From Thiocapsa roseopersicina (GTDB lineage Bacteria; Pseudomonadota; Gammaproteobacteria; Chromatiales; Chromatiaceae): a stretch of DNA of 64,000 bases. Where the stretch lies: NCBI RefSeq assembly GCF_900106925.1, contig NZ_FNNZ01000003.1, forward strand, positions 248,001 through 312,000, written 5' to 3'. Position numbers and translations under genes: made by a program. Positions 1 through 10,424 of the stretch are shown in pieces. Under the pieces are notes generated by a model. That model was given only the letters and a program-made list of their open reading frames with translations. It was not told the origin of the DNA and made no database searches. The stretch's first letter is position 1; each line of letters starts with the position of its first letter.

Positions 1-71
1 CAATCTCGTGCGCATGTGGAGCGATCTTTAGTGGAGCGGTGCAGAGATTCCGAGACCGTCCGAGATCATTT

Positions 72-132
72 TCGTGGTCGTTGTCGTAATCGACCATCGG
101 ATACGACCACGACAACGACAACGACAACGAAC
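72..132. repeat. GACAAC-rich dispersed repeat, copy 1
   Basis: The sequence CGTTGTCGTAATCG is followed about 20 bases later by ACGACCACGACAACG and further GACAAC iterations. The two halves are partly inverted copies of each other. A second copy of the same layout lies at about 34905-34960, downstream of dnaB. Function is unknown. Confidence 0.6.
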
Positions 133-247
133 AGTCTCGATACATCTGCAGTGCTGCACTAGCCCCGATCCGGCCCCGACGGAGCACAAAACGCGTCGAG
201 TCTTCTTCGCGCTCGGGGATCGCCCGGGGTATCGTTCGGCGCGGGCT

Positions 248-279
248 GGATGGGTTTCGCTGCGCTCTACCCATCCTAC
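248..279. repeat. GGATGGGT...ACCCATCC palindromic repeat, copy 1
   Basis: GGATGGGT, TTCGCTGCGCTCT and ACCCATCC form an imperfect palindrome followed by TACG. The same motif bounds the element at 49715-49870 between ribE and ribB. It resembles short palindromes scattered through many environmental proteobacterial genomes (recollection, not searched). Confidence 0.6.
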
Positions 280-307
280 GTGTTTCGGTTGTTTTTGCAG
301 CGTTCGT

Positions 308-393
308 TAACCGCGCAGGCGCCAGCGGTCATCAAGTCTGCCGGAGCCGATCCAATCCTAAAACGCCCTGCACCGCGCCGGGCGCGGTTTTTA
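308..393. repeat. TAAACCGCG-family repeat, single unit (type B)
   Basis: A single unit of about 86 bp with ends TAACCGCG and CGCGGTTTTTA. Its interior matches the type B half of the paired elements near 8.7, 36.3, 39.5 and 43.6 kb, sharing stretches such as CCAGCGGTC and GATCC. It lies 43 bases upstream of the permease gene at 437. Confidence 0.75.
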
Positions 394-436
394 AGCGGGC
401 AAACAAGGCTGTCTTCAACAGCAAAGGGGATCGAGT

Positions 437-1558
437 ATGCAACAGGGCGGCGACGGGGATCGCATCTTTTTGGATCGAGCGGTCGAGGCGTTCATCCGGA
501 TCGCGTTTATCGCGATCCTGGTCGCCTGGTGTTTCGATATCGTGAGACCCTTTATCGTGCCCTTTGCCTGGGCGATCATCATCGCCATCGGACTCTATCC
601 GGGTTACGAGCGACTGACGCAGGTTCTGCACGGGCGTCGAATCCTCGCCGCCGTCATCATGTCCTTGCTTTGTTTTGCGCTCCTGCTGGTGCCGGCTCTG
701 CTTCTGAGTGCCTCGCTGGTCGGAGAGGTGCACAGGGTCATCGCCGCCTTCAGCCACGAGTCGCTGACGATTCCGCCCTTGCCCGATGCCATTGCGCAGC
801 TGCCGATGATCGGCGACGACATCGCGCGCGTGTGGTCCGAGGGCACGTCGAATTTCAGGGCGGTGCTCGTGGAGATCGAGCCCGAGCTCAAGGTTGCCCT
901 GCATTGGACGATCGGGGTGGCCGGCGGGGCGGGTGTGGGCCTGCTGCATATCCTGGTCGCCATCCTGATCGCGGGCTTCCTGCTTGCGCAGGCCGAAGTC
1001 GGGCAACGCGCGAGCGCGGCCCTCGCGCGGCGTTTGGCGGGGGCGCGGGGCGTGGAGTTCGCCAAGCTCTCGGAGGCGACCATCCGCAGCGTGACCCGCG
1101 GCATTCTCGGTGTCGCTCTGATCCAGTCGCTCCTCGCGGGGCTGGGGTGGCTGGCGATCGGCGTGCCTGCCGCCGGGCTCTGGGCGCTGCTGGCGCTGGT
1201 GATGTGCGTGGTGCAGATCGGGATCCTCCCGATCACGGTTGCGATCCTCGTCTATGTGTTCTTCCAGGTCGGAACTTTCACCTTCCTCGCGTTTCTGGTC
1301 TGGAGCCTGTTCGTGTACAGTTTGGAGCACATCCTCAAGCCTATTCTCCTCGGGCGCGGTGTGGATGTTCCGATGGCCGTGATCTTCGTCGGTGCGATCG
1401 GCGGGTTCCTCAGTGCCGGAATCATCGGGCTGTTCGTCGGCTCGGTCGTCTTGGTGCTCGGCTACAAGCTCTTGCTCGCCTGGCTGCACGGCGGGTCCGA
1501 GTCTGCGCAGGACGCCGCCGCGGTGCCGTCGAAGGAAGGTCCCGCACGGCAGGGCTGA
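437..1558 (+). CDS. AI-2E/PerM-family membrane permease
   Basis: A 373-residue polytopic inner-membrane protein of the AI-2E transporter (PerM/YdiK) superfamily. An N-terminal hydrophobic pair (about residues 18-52) is followed by a further hairpin, a soluble segment (about 95-155) and a glycine-rich C-terminal membrane block (about 155-350), which is the usual layout and length of this family. Members have been linked to autoinducer-2 export or Na+/H+ antiport; the substrate here cannot be told. The ATG at 437 follows an AAGGGG-like ribosome site. It lies 74 bases upstream of the alpha-amylase gene on the same strand, so co-transcription is possible, though a functional link is not obvious. 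Confidence 0.8.
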   Translation: MQQGGDGDRIFLDRAVEAFIRIAFIAILVAWCFDIVRPFIVPFAWAIIIAIGLYPGYERLTQVLHGRRILAAVIMSLLCFALLLVPALLLSASLVGEVHRVIAAFSHESLTIPPLPDAIAQLPMIGDDIARVWSEGTSNFRAVLVEIEPELKVALHWTIGVAGGAGVGLLHILVAILIAGFLLAQAEVGQRASAALARRLAGARGVEFAKLSEATIRSVTRGILGVALIQSLLAGLGWLAIGVPAAGLWALLALVMCVVQIGILPITVAILVYVFFQVGTFTFLAFLVWSLFVYSLEHILKPILLGRGVDVPMAVIFVGAIGGFLSAGIIGLFVGSVVLVLGYKLLLAWLHGGSESAQDAAAVPSKEGPARQG

Positions 1559-1632
1559 GCCACGCGCGTCGCCCGCCGTACCTTGCGGCCCACGCGGGCC
1601 GAATCTTTCCACCGAGACACGGAGTCTTCTTG

Positions 1633-3801
<2,169 letters not shown>

Positions 3802-3823
3802 GCCGGTCGAAGCCTGGACGTCG

Positions 3824-5962
3824 TCAGGGCACCAAGGCGGGTGGCTCGGCGACCGGCGCAAGCGCGCGTCTCGGGCCGAGCCAGGCGACCAGCTCGGAGT
3901 CGCCCGATGGCCATTGGCCCTTCGCCTGATTGTCGGGCGCACTGCCGCTGAAGATCAGATAGCTGTATTTCCCGTAGTGCGGCAGCTTGCGCGCAAGGCC
4001 GGGGAGTGCGGCCGGCTCGCTCGCGGCGAGCCAGCCGAGCGGCTGTCGGTCGCGCCAGGCGGTGAGCACGGGGCTGACCTGAGTGCCGTCTAGCCTGTCT
4101 TCGCCGCCGAGTTGGAGTCGGCGTTGCTCGGGCTCCAGCGTGACGCCTTGCGCCAGCTGCGCGAAGCGATCGAGCCAGCGGTTCTCCCAGCCCATCAGCC
4201 AGACCGCTCGGTCCTCGGGCAGAGACTTCAGGGTGTCGTCCCAACGGATCTCCCAGCCGGGGTGGCCTGTCTTCCATGCCTCGGCGAGGCGCCGATAGCC
4301 GTCTTTGAGTGCCTCGGGTGCCCCGGCGGGCAGGACCATGAGCCCGCGCTCCGATCCGAAGAGGTTGCTCAAGGCGACGGGCGTCTCGCCCGGAAGCAGC
4401 TCGCGGAAGACGTCGACCCAGGGGTCGACCGCCACCCGGACCGGCGCGGACGGCAGGGCCGCCTCGAAGTCCGCGCTTCCTCCGGTGAGCTCGACAACGA
4501 GACTGACCGGGTCGCCCGTCTCTTGGTGGACGAGCACGGGGACGCGCACGGGGAAGGGCTCGCCGCCTTGGGTCTGCTCGATTCGGCCGGTCAGCGCGAA
4601 TCCCCCGCCGTCGGGGGTCACGGCCACGTCCGTCAGTCGGAGGCTCGGCGCACCGGAGCGCGTCGTCCAGGTCTCGAAAAAGGCGGCAAGATCGCGCCCG
4701 CTCGCGCCCTCGAACGACCGGCGTAGATCATCGAAGCCGGCGACACGGAAACGGTTGTCGGTCCAGACACGCGCAAGACCGGCCTTGAACGCCTCGTCGC
4801 CGAGCTGGCGGCGCAGCATGTGGAAGAGCATGGCGCTCTTGCCGTAGCCGATCGCCTGAGAGGCCGCGCCGTGTCGGCCGCGGAATTCGACGAGCGGAAA
4901 ATCGCTGCTGTCCCGGACATAATCGGCATAGCCCTTGAGCATCTCGCGCCGATAGACCCAACCCTCGCCGGCGCGCTCGCGCAGCAGGTGATCGGCCAGA
5001 TAGGTGGTGAGCCCTTCGGCCCAGTTGCCCGCCGCGTAGTCGATATAGACCCCGTTCCCCCACCAGTTGTGAAGGATCTCGTGAGGGTAGGAGGTGTGGA
5101 TGATGAAGGGCAGGCGGATGACTTGCGATCCGAGGAGCGTGAATGACGGCATGCCGTAGCCGGTCTCCCAGAAATTCTCGACCAGCGCGAACTTCGCGAA
5201 CGGATAGTCGCCGATCAACTCGGAATAGAGGTTGATGTAGCTCTCGGTCGCGTCCAAATAGCGCTGTGCCAGGGCGGCGTCGGCCTCGCGCAGGTAGACT
5301 TGGGCCTCGAATGCGGTATCTCCGGCCCGAGCGCGATCGACATAGCGCTCGAAAGGTGCCGCGATCAGATAGATGTCGTCCTGCGGATGGGTCTCGCGCC
5401 AGGTCGAGCGTCCGCTTGCCGGATCGCCCGGCCCGTCGCCCTGCGAGACCGCGGTCCAGCCGTCCGGAAGCGTCACCGCGAGCGAGAAGGTCTGAAGGCT
5501 GTCCGGGATGCGCGGATACCAACCGCTGTTGCCGTCGAGAAAGACGCCCTCGGGTGCGATGGTGCCGCGGGACCACTCGCGGGCACGGCCCATGCCCTCG
5601 GCGATCTGCTCGCGATCATGGCGGATGGATCCGCCGTAGGCAAAGGTCACGGGGCCGGGTCCGGTGATGCGCAGCCGGTAGCCCGTCAGATGCTCGAGGC
5701 GCTCGGCGGTCTCGATCCGCGCGTTGCCGGAGGTGACTTCCGGAGCCATCCCGGCGTGCAGCAGCAGCAACCATTCGGGTCTGTCCTCCGGGAATGTCAG
5801 CGTGTCCCGAACCTGCAGGGTGCCCGCAGCGGGGTCGACACGGGCCTCGATGGCGTGCTCGACGATCGCCGCGTCTGCCGCGACCTGTGCGGAGCCGAGC
5901 AGGATGGATCCGAGAAGTATCGAGCGGCAGAGCAAGAGGCTTGAAACGAACGGGTTGCGCAT
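3824..5962 (-). CDS. M1-family (gluzincin) metallopeptidase, exported
   Basis: A 712-residue secreted zinc peptidase related to M1 aminopeptidases. An N-terminal signal peptide (about residues 1-30) precedes a beta domain. The gluzincin zinc site follows: H294-E295-I-L-H298 and, after a shortened spacer, the third ligand E316 in NWAEG. The C-terminal third has no clear family match. The start was placed at the ATG at 5962 because it begins directly with the signal peptide; the frame continues 18 residues upstream with arginine-rich, unlikely sequence. It is divergent from the ChaN-like gene and convergent with the amylase gene. A periplasmic aminopeptidase role is inferred from the family; the substrate is unknown. 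Confidence 0.8.
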   Translation of the reverse strand: MRNPFVSSLLLCRSILLGSILLGSAQVAADAAIVEHAIEARVDPAAGTLQVRDTLTFPEDRPEWLLLLHAGMAPEVTSGNARIETAERLEHLTGYRLRITGPGPVTFAYGGSIRHDREQIAEGMGRAREWSRGTIAPEGVFLDGNSGWYPRIPDSLQTFSLAVTLPDGWTAVSQGDGPGDPASGRSTWRETHPQDDIYLIAAPFERYVDRARAGDTAFEAQVYLREADAALAQRYLDATESYINLYSELIGDYPFAKFALVENFWETGYGMPSFTLLGSQVIRLPFIIHTSYPHEILHNWWGNGVYIDYAAGNWAEGLTTYLADHLLRERAGEGWVYRREMLKGYADYVRDSSDFPLVEFRGRHGAASQAIGYGKSAMLFHMLRRQLGDEAFKAGLARVWTDNRFRVAGFDDLRRSFEGASGRDLAAFFETWTTRSGAPSLRLTDVAVTPDGGGFALTGRIEQTQGGEPFPVRVPVLVHQETGDPVSLVVELTGGSADFEAALPSAPVRVAVDPWVDVFRELLPGETPVALSNLFGSERGLMVLPAGAPEALKDGYRRLAEAWKTGHPGWEIRWDDTLKSLPEDRAVWLMGWENRWLDRFAQLAQGVTLEPEQRRLQLGGEDRLDGTQVSPVLTAWRDRQPLGWLAASEPAALPGLARKLPHYGKYSYLIFSGSAPDNQAKGQWPSGDSELVAWLGPRRALAPVAEPPALVP

Positions 5963-6071
5963 CGGTCTAGGATCCAAGCGGCTGAGGGATCGGGAGCGCG
6001 AGCGAGCTGTCCGCATTGCGCCGGGTACAACTATGCGGGCCGAATCGGCTCATGACCAGAGAGGAATGTTC

Positions 6072-7271
6072 GTGTCCTATTTTCAATTGTCGGCCTTCGT
6101 CGTGACGGCCGTGCTGGTGTCCGGGGCCTGCGCCGGGCCCGAGTCTTCGCCTCCGCATGCCTCTTCTGCACAAGCCGGCGCGCCCGTCGGCGCTCCGGTC
6201 GGCTCGGCGCAGGCGCCCGACCCGGGCACCCGCGTATTGGATCTCGGCGCGCTCTCCGACATGAGCGATCTGCTCGATCGCATCGCCGACCGGCGTGTGG
6301 TCTTCGTCGGCGAGAGCCATGACCGCTACGAGGACCACCTCAACCAACTGGCCGTCATCGAAGGCCTGCACGTGCGCGGGAAATCGCTGGCCATCGGGAT
6401 GGAGTTTTTCCAACAGCCCTATCAGGCGGCGATCGACGCCTATATCGCGGGCGAGATCGACGAGGCGGAGTTTTTGCGCCGCACGGAATATTTCGACCGC
6501 TGGCGGTTCGACTATCGGCTCTATCGTCCCATCCTGCGTTTCGCCCGCGAGCACGGCATCCCGGTCATCGCCCTGAATTTGGAAGCCGAGCTGACCCGGC
6601 GCGTGGGCGAGGTCGGCATCGCGGGTCTGACCGAGACCGAGCGCGCGCGCATACCTGTCGAGATCGATCGCAGCGACCCGACCTACCGTGAGCGCATCGA
6701 GGCGGTCTTCGCCATGCACCCGAGCGAGCGCAAGCAGGACGTGGAGAATTTCCTCGACGTCCAGCTTCTTTGGGACGAGGGGATGGCCGAGCGCGCGGCG
6801 GACTATCTCAAGGCGAACCCGGAGCGCACGCTTGTGGTCCTGGCCGGCTCGGGGCATGTCGAATACGGTCAGGGTATCCCCAGTCGGCTGACGCGCCGTG
6901 TCGATGTCCCGACGGTGACGATTCTCAACGGGACCCAGCGCAGCATGGATCCGGCCGCGGCGGATTTCTTCCTCTATCCGCAGGAGATTGCGCTGCCCGC
7001 GTCCGGTCTGCTCGGGGTCATGCTCGAATCGGGCGTCGATCGCGGCGGCGCTTTGATCCAGGGGTTCGCCGAGTCCAGCGGTGCGAAGGACGCGGGCATC
7101 CAGGAAGGGGACCGCATCGTGCAGATCGGTGATCAACCGGTGAGCGCCTACGCCGATGTGCGTATCGCCTTGCTCGACAAGGGGCCAGGGGAAAAGATGC
7201 CGGTCGAGGTCCTGCGCGAGCGCAAGCTCGGCGCAGACGAGCGGCTGAGCTTCCAGGTGGAGCTGCGTTGA
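6072..7271 (+). CDS. ChaN-family lipoprotein with C-terminal PDZ domain
   Basis: A 399-residue lipoprotein. The N-terminal signal ends in a VSGAC lipobox, then a short Ala/Pro-rich linker. Next comes a ChaN-like domain (DUF399; haem-binding/EreA-like fold) with the GESHDRYEDH, MEFFQQPYQ and GSGHVEYGQGIP motifs. The last 90 residues form a PDZ domain. ChaN homologues are implicated in haem/iron uptake or act as erythromycin-esterase-like proteins, so the function is not fixed. The GTG at 6072 is preferred because an AGAGGA site ends 6 bases upstream; the ATG at 6066 touches that site and is the alternative. The stop region overlaps or abuts the start of trhP, so the two are probably translationally linked. 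Confidence 0.8.
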   Translation: MSYFQLSAFVVTAVLVSGACAGPESSPPHASSAQAGAPVGAPVGSAQAPDPGTRVLDLGALSDMSDLLDRIADRRVVFVGESHDRYEDHLNQLAVIEGLHVRGKSLAIGMEFFQQPYQAAIDAYIAGEIDEAEFLRRTEYFDRWRFDYRLYRPILRFAREHGIPVIALNLEAELTRRVGEVGIAGLTETERARIPVEIDRSDPTYRERIEAVFAMHPSERKQDVENFLDVQLLWDEGMAERAADYLKANPERTLVVLAGSGHVEYGQGIPSRLTRRVDVPTVTILNGTQRSMDPAAADFFLYPQEIALPASGLLGVMLESGVDRGGALIQGFAESSGAKDAGIQEGDRIVQIGDQPVSAYADVRIALLDKGPGEKMPVEVLRERKLGADERLSFQVELR

Positions 7272-7276
7272 GCCAC

Positions 7277-8623
7277 ATGCGACCGGAGCTGCTCTCGCCC
7301 GCGGGCTCGCCGCAGGCCATGCGTTACGCCTTCGCCTACGGGGCGGATGCCGTCTATGCAGGTCTGCCCAGATACAGTCTGCGGGTGCGCAATAACGCGT
7401 TCGACGGGGCAACGCTCGCGAGCGCCATCACCGAGGCGCACGCGAACGGCAAGGGCTTTTATCTGGCCGCCAACATCCTCTCCCACGGGGCGAAGCTCAA
7501 GAGCTTCGTCGCGGACCTCGAGCCGATCCTCGCGATGGGTCCGGATGCCCTGATCATGGCCGACCTCGGCCTGATTATGCTGGTGCGCGAGCGCTGGCCG
7601 GACCAGCCGATCCATCTCTCGGTGCAGGCGAATACCACCAATGCCGCGGCCGTGCGCTTCTGGGCGGGGCAGGGGGTCTCGCGGGTCATCCTCTCGCGCG
7701 AGCTCTCCTTGGACGAGGTGGCCGAGATCCGCGCCGCCTGTCCCGACGTGGAGCTCGAGGTCTTCGTGCACGGTGCGCTCTGTATCGCCTATTCGGGGCG
7801 ATGTCTGTTGTCGGGTTACTTCAATCATCGCGACGCCAATCAAGGCGCCTGCACCAATGCGTGCCGTTGGGACTATCGGGTGGCGAGCGCGGCGTCGACC
7901 GAGCCGCTGGCGGCATCCTTGGACTTGTCCATGAACGTCGCGGGCGACAACAGGGGCGCGCCGCGGCATCCGGCCGCCGACGAGGTCTATCTGCTCGAAG
8001 AGCGCGAGCGTCCGGGTTCCTATCTGCCGATCTTCGAGGACGAGGAGGGGACCTATATCCTCAACTCGCGCGATCTGCGCGCGGTCGAGCATGTCGCGCG
8101 GTTGGTGTCGATGGGAATCGATTCGCTGAAGATCGAGGGCCGGACCAAGTCGCACTACTATGTCGCGCGCACCGCACAGGTCTACCGCGCAGCGATCGAC
8201 GATGCGCTCGCCGGGCGAGCATTCCGCGGCGATTTGCTGACCGATCTGGAAGGGCTCGCCAACCGCGGCTACACCGAGGGCTTCTACCGGCGTCATGCCC
8301 CGAGCGAGCTTCAGAACTACGACGACGGTGCCTCGCGCAACCAGCGGCAGATCTTTGTCGGCGAGATCACCGGCAGTCGCGACGGCTGGGTCGATATCCG
8401 GGTCAAGAATCGGTTTGCCGTCGGCGACGCGTTGGAGCTTCTGACCCCCGCCGGGAATCATCGCTTCCGTCTGGAGTGCATGAGGAATATCGATGAGACG
8501 GAGCTTCAGGTCGCGCCGGGCGACGGCTGGGAGGTGCGCATCCCCGTCCCGGCCTCGGTTGCCTCGGCCCTAGATGGGCACGCCCTTCTGACTCGAATGC
8601 TTTCCGAGCCGCCCGGCCCCTAA
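7277..8623 (+). CDS. trhP: TrhP/YegQ-type U32 protein for tRNA uridine 5-hydroxylation
   Basis: A 448-residue U32 peptidase-like protein closely matching E. coli YegQ (TrhP), which acts with prephenate in forming 5-hydroxyuridine at tRNA position 34. The start (RPELLSPAGS) and conserved segments (GADAVYAG, LSVQANT, RVILSRELS, FVHGALC) are all present. So are the cysteines CIAYSGRCLLSG and CTNACRWDY expected to hold an Fe-S cluster. The ATG at 7277 matches the family start; a TTG at 7268 overlapping the previous stop as TTGA has a better-spaced ribosome site. The TAA stop is the first three bases of a TAAACCGCG repeat unit (8621-8623). Confidence 0.9.
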   Translation: MRPELLSPAGSPQAMRYAFAYGADAVYAGLPRYSLRVRNNAFDGATLASAITEAHANGKGFYLAANILSHGAKLKSFVADLEPILAMGPDALIMADLGLIMLVRERWPDQPIHLSVQANTTNAAAVRFWAGQGVSRVILSRELSLDEVAEIRAACPDVELEVFVHGALCIAYSGRCLLSGYFNHRDANQGACTNACRWDYRVASAASTEPLAASLDLSMNVAGDNRGAPRHPAADEVYLLEERERPGSYLPIFEDEEGTYILNSRDLRAVEHVARLVSMGIDSLKIEGRTKSHYYVARTAQVYRAAIDDALAGRAFRGDLLTDLEGLANRGYTEGFYRRHAPSELQNYDDGASRNQRQIFVGEITGSRDGWVDIRVKNRFAVGDALELLTPAGNHRFRLECMRNIDETELQVAPGDGWEVRIPVPASVASALDGHALLTRMLSEPPGP

Positions 8624-8812
8624 ACCGCGTCCAGAGCGAGATGCTCGCTTTCGAGTGAGCTCGACGTTTGGTGTAGCCACGGCTCTTAGCGGAAACGCGG
8701 TTTAAATTGATATATTTTTTAATATCTTAAACCGCGCAGTTTCCAGCGGTCGTCAAATCTGCCGGGACCGATCCCATCCAAAAACATCGCATATCGCGCC
8801 GGGCGCGGTTTA
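8621..8812. repeat. TAAACCGCG-family paired repeat at convergent gene ends
   Basis: Two units, 8621-8704 (type A) and 8728-8812 (type B), each begin TAAACCGCG and end CGCGGTTTA. They are joined by a 23-base AT-rich spacer. The outer TAA on the plus strand is the stop of trhP, and the outer TAA on the minus strand (8812-8810) is the stop of the ycgN-like gene. The pair therefore fills the whole gap between two convergent genes. Unit A contains an internal hairpin (GCTCGCT, TTCG, AGTGAGC). The order here is A then B; the copies at 36, 39.5 and 43.6 kb lie in the opposite orientation. Confidence 0.9.
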
Positions 8813-9283
8813 GCGGATCCAATCGATGAGATGCATCAGCGGGTCGGTCTTCGGCCCCGGCTTGATGGCCCGTCCATAAAGGCTTTGCCCGGCTTCCAAG
8901 ACGGAACCCGGATCACCGGTAATCAGCGGATGCCAGCTCGGCAACGGCTTGCCCTCGGCCAACAGCCGATAGGCGCAGGTCTCCGGAAGCCATCGCGAGT
9001 ATGCCAGGGCCGCAGGTGTCAGGGTGACGCAATCGGGCATGCGCCGCGCTCGATCGGCATAATCGCTGCACCGGCAGGTGTCGAGGTCCAAAAGCGCGCA
9101 GGCGACGCGCGAGTAGATGATGTCCCCGGTCTCCTCTTCCTCGAACTTCTCCAGACAGCATTTCGCGCAGCCGTCGCAGAGCGACTCCCACTGTTCGGGG
9201 GTCATGGCCGAGAGCGGGGTGGATTCCCAGAATCTCGCCATTCCTTCAACGGTGCCTTCATCGGGTTCGCTCATGTCGGGCAT
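8810..9283 (-). CDS. ycgN: YcgN-family cysteine cluster protein (UPF0260)
   Basis: A small cytoplasmic protein of the YcgN/YkgJ cysteine-cluster (UPF0260) family, 157 residues from the ATG at 9283. Conserved cysteines occur as CDGCAKCC, CALLD-TCRCSDY, PDCV and ETCAYR, as expected for a putative metal- or Fe-S-binding protein whose role is not known. Starts at GTG 9289 and ATG 9274 are also in frame, and none has a strong ribosome site. The TAA stop is supplied by the outer end of the adjoining TAAACCGCG repeat. Confidence 0.85.
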   Translation of the reverse strand: MPDMSEPDEGTVEGMARFWESTPLSAMTPEQWESLCDGCAKCCLEKFEEEETGDIIYSRVACALLDLDTCRCSDYADRARRMPDCVTLTPAALAYSRWLPETCAYRLLAEGKPLPSWHPLITGDPGSVLEAGQSLYGRAIKPGPKTDPLMHLIDWIR

Positions 9284-9771
9284 ATCCACAAGTCACTCAT
9301 TTCGCCTATCTTGACCGATCCGAACGGTCGATGCACCCCGCGTCGGTCGGGCCGTCTGTTGGACCCCATGCCGGTGAATCCGGTCGCCGCGCTTCGCGAT
9401 TGGGCCTGATTCGACCGATGTTCCCCGTTGGAGACTTGACTTTTTTGCGAACCAGGATGAAGCCGCAGAGACGTTATGCACACGGACATACGTCGCCCGA
9501 CGGACATTCGGGAGCGTCGGGTGTGTTCGGAGATGTTCTCGGAAAGTTGTTTAATCCACTGTTTTTGTTTTTTTCGTGCTGATCTTCTTGGTGACGGGCA
9601 TTCGAAGAAACAGTGACATGGGCGTTGCCCTCATTCCCCACCGAACAACTCGCCCACAGGGTTATCCACAGGCTGGCGCTGCCTTTTCCGAGGCTGCGGT
9701 GCGGTCTAAGATGAAGCTGAAGTTGCCTCGACCTAAGATCGAATGCCGAATCACAATCAGAGGAAAACACC
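9284..9771. other. Gene-free interval upstream of ogt
   Basis: About 490 bases with no supported protein. It contains a T-rich run (about 9555-9575) preceded by a CCCGACG/CGTCGGG inverted repeat. This could be a terminator-like structure of an unidentified transcript, but no matching promoter with a good -10 was found. The ogt ribosome site AGAGGA lies at its right end. Confidence 0.4.
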
Positions 9772-10311
9772 ATGCCGCAGACTCTGATCGAGACCCCCAT
9801 CGGCTCGATCGCCATCCACTGGGTCGGCGAGACCTTGACCGGCGTCGATCTGGACCCGCCGACCGCGAGCGCCGACGCGGGGTCGGAAACCATGCCTTCG
9901 GCCATCCGGCAACAGCTCACGGCCTATTTCGAGCAAACGTCGGCCGGTTTCGATCTCCCGGTCGAGCTGGTCGGCACCGATTTCCAACAACGGGTTTGGG
10001 CCGAGCTGCGTCGGATCCCCTCGGGCGAAACACGCACCTACGGCGAGATCGCGCGACAACTCGGGAGCGCCCCGCGCGCAGTAGGGCAGGCCTGTCGCGC
10101 CAACCCCTGTCCGATCGTGGTGCCCTGCCATCGGGTCGTCGCGGTCAACGGGCTCGGCGGTTTCTCCGGAGACACGAGCGGACGTAAGCTGGACGTCAAA
10201 CGCTGGCTCCTTGCCCACGAAGCTCGTAAACCGCGTCCTCGGTCCGAACAGGCGATTGAGTCAGATCCGCTGCCGGAGCATCCCCGAGGACTTTTTCATG
10301 ACGCGGTTTAG
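9772..10311 (+). CDS. ogt: Methylated-DNA--protein-cysteine methyltransferase
   Basis: A 179-residue DNA repair protein that transfers alkyl groups from O6-alkylguanine to its own cysteine. The active site VVPCHRV has C119 as acceptor, and the helix-turn-helix region GEIARQLGSAPRAVGQA is intact. An AGAGGA ribosome site precedes the ATG at 9772. The normal C-terminus of the family falls near residue 152 (LLAHEAR). The final 27 residues (K153-V179) and the TAG stop are encoded entirely by one TAAACCGCG-family repeat unit (10227-10310), so the tail is probably a late addition that does not affect catalysis. Confidence 0.92.
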   Translation: MPQTLIETPIGSIAIHWVGETLTGVDLDPPTASADAGSETMPSAIRQQLTAYFEQTSAGFDLPVELVGTDFQQRVWAELRRIPSGETRTYGEIARQLGSAPRAVGQACRANPCPIVVPCHRVVAVNGLGGFSGDTSGRKLDVKRWLLAHEARKPRPRSEQAIESDPLPEHPRGLFHDAV

Positions 10312-10424
10312 ATTAAAAAACAACAAAAAATGAATGATTTAAACCGCGTCTGCTCCGGCGCTCGGGGGTTGCTGCAAAGTCGGCCCGGGATGATGGCCTC
10401 GCATGTTGCGGGAGACACGGTTTA
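10227..10424. repeat. TAAACCGCG-family paired repeat between ogt and xerD
   Basis: Two units, 10227-10310 and 10340-10424, are separated by a 29-base A-rich spacer. Their ends match the family (TAAACCGCGTC on both; GACGCGGTTTA and the variant ACACGGTTTA on the right). The interiors are unlike the type A and type B units elsewhere, so length and ends are kept while the middle differs. The first unit encodes the Ogt tail and stop. The second ends directly against the xerD ATG and contains the GGAG that would serve as its ribosome site. Confidence 0.8.

Larger units (their letters stand above)
1..436. other. Gene-free leading region with three dispersed repeats
   Basis: No convincing gene is seen here. 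The short reading frames have no recognisable protein and are composed largely of repeat sequence. The stretch holds a GACAAC-rich repeat (about 72-132), a copy of the GATGGGT...ACCCATC palindromic repeat (about 248-279) and one unit of the TAAACCGCG family (308-393). The next gene starts at 437. Confidence 0.6.

Noticed and set aside
250-1632. Upstream extension of the alpha-amylase frame
   Set aside because: It covers the permease gene in another frame and a repeat; the GH13 protein begins naturally at 1633.
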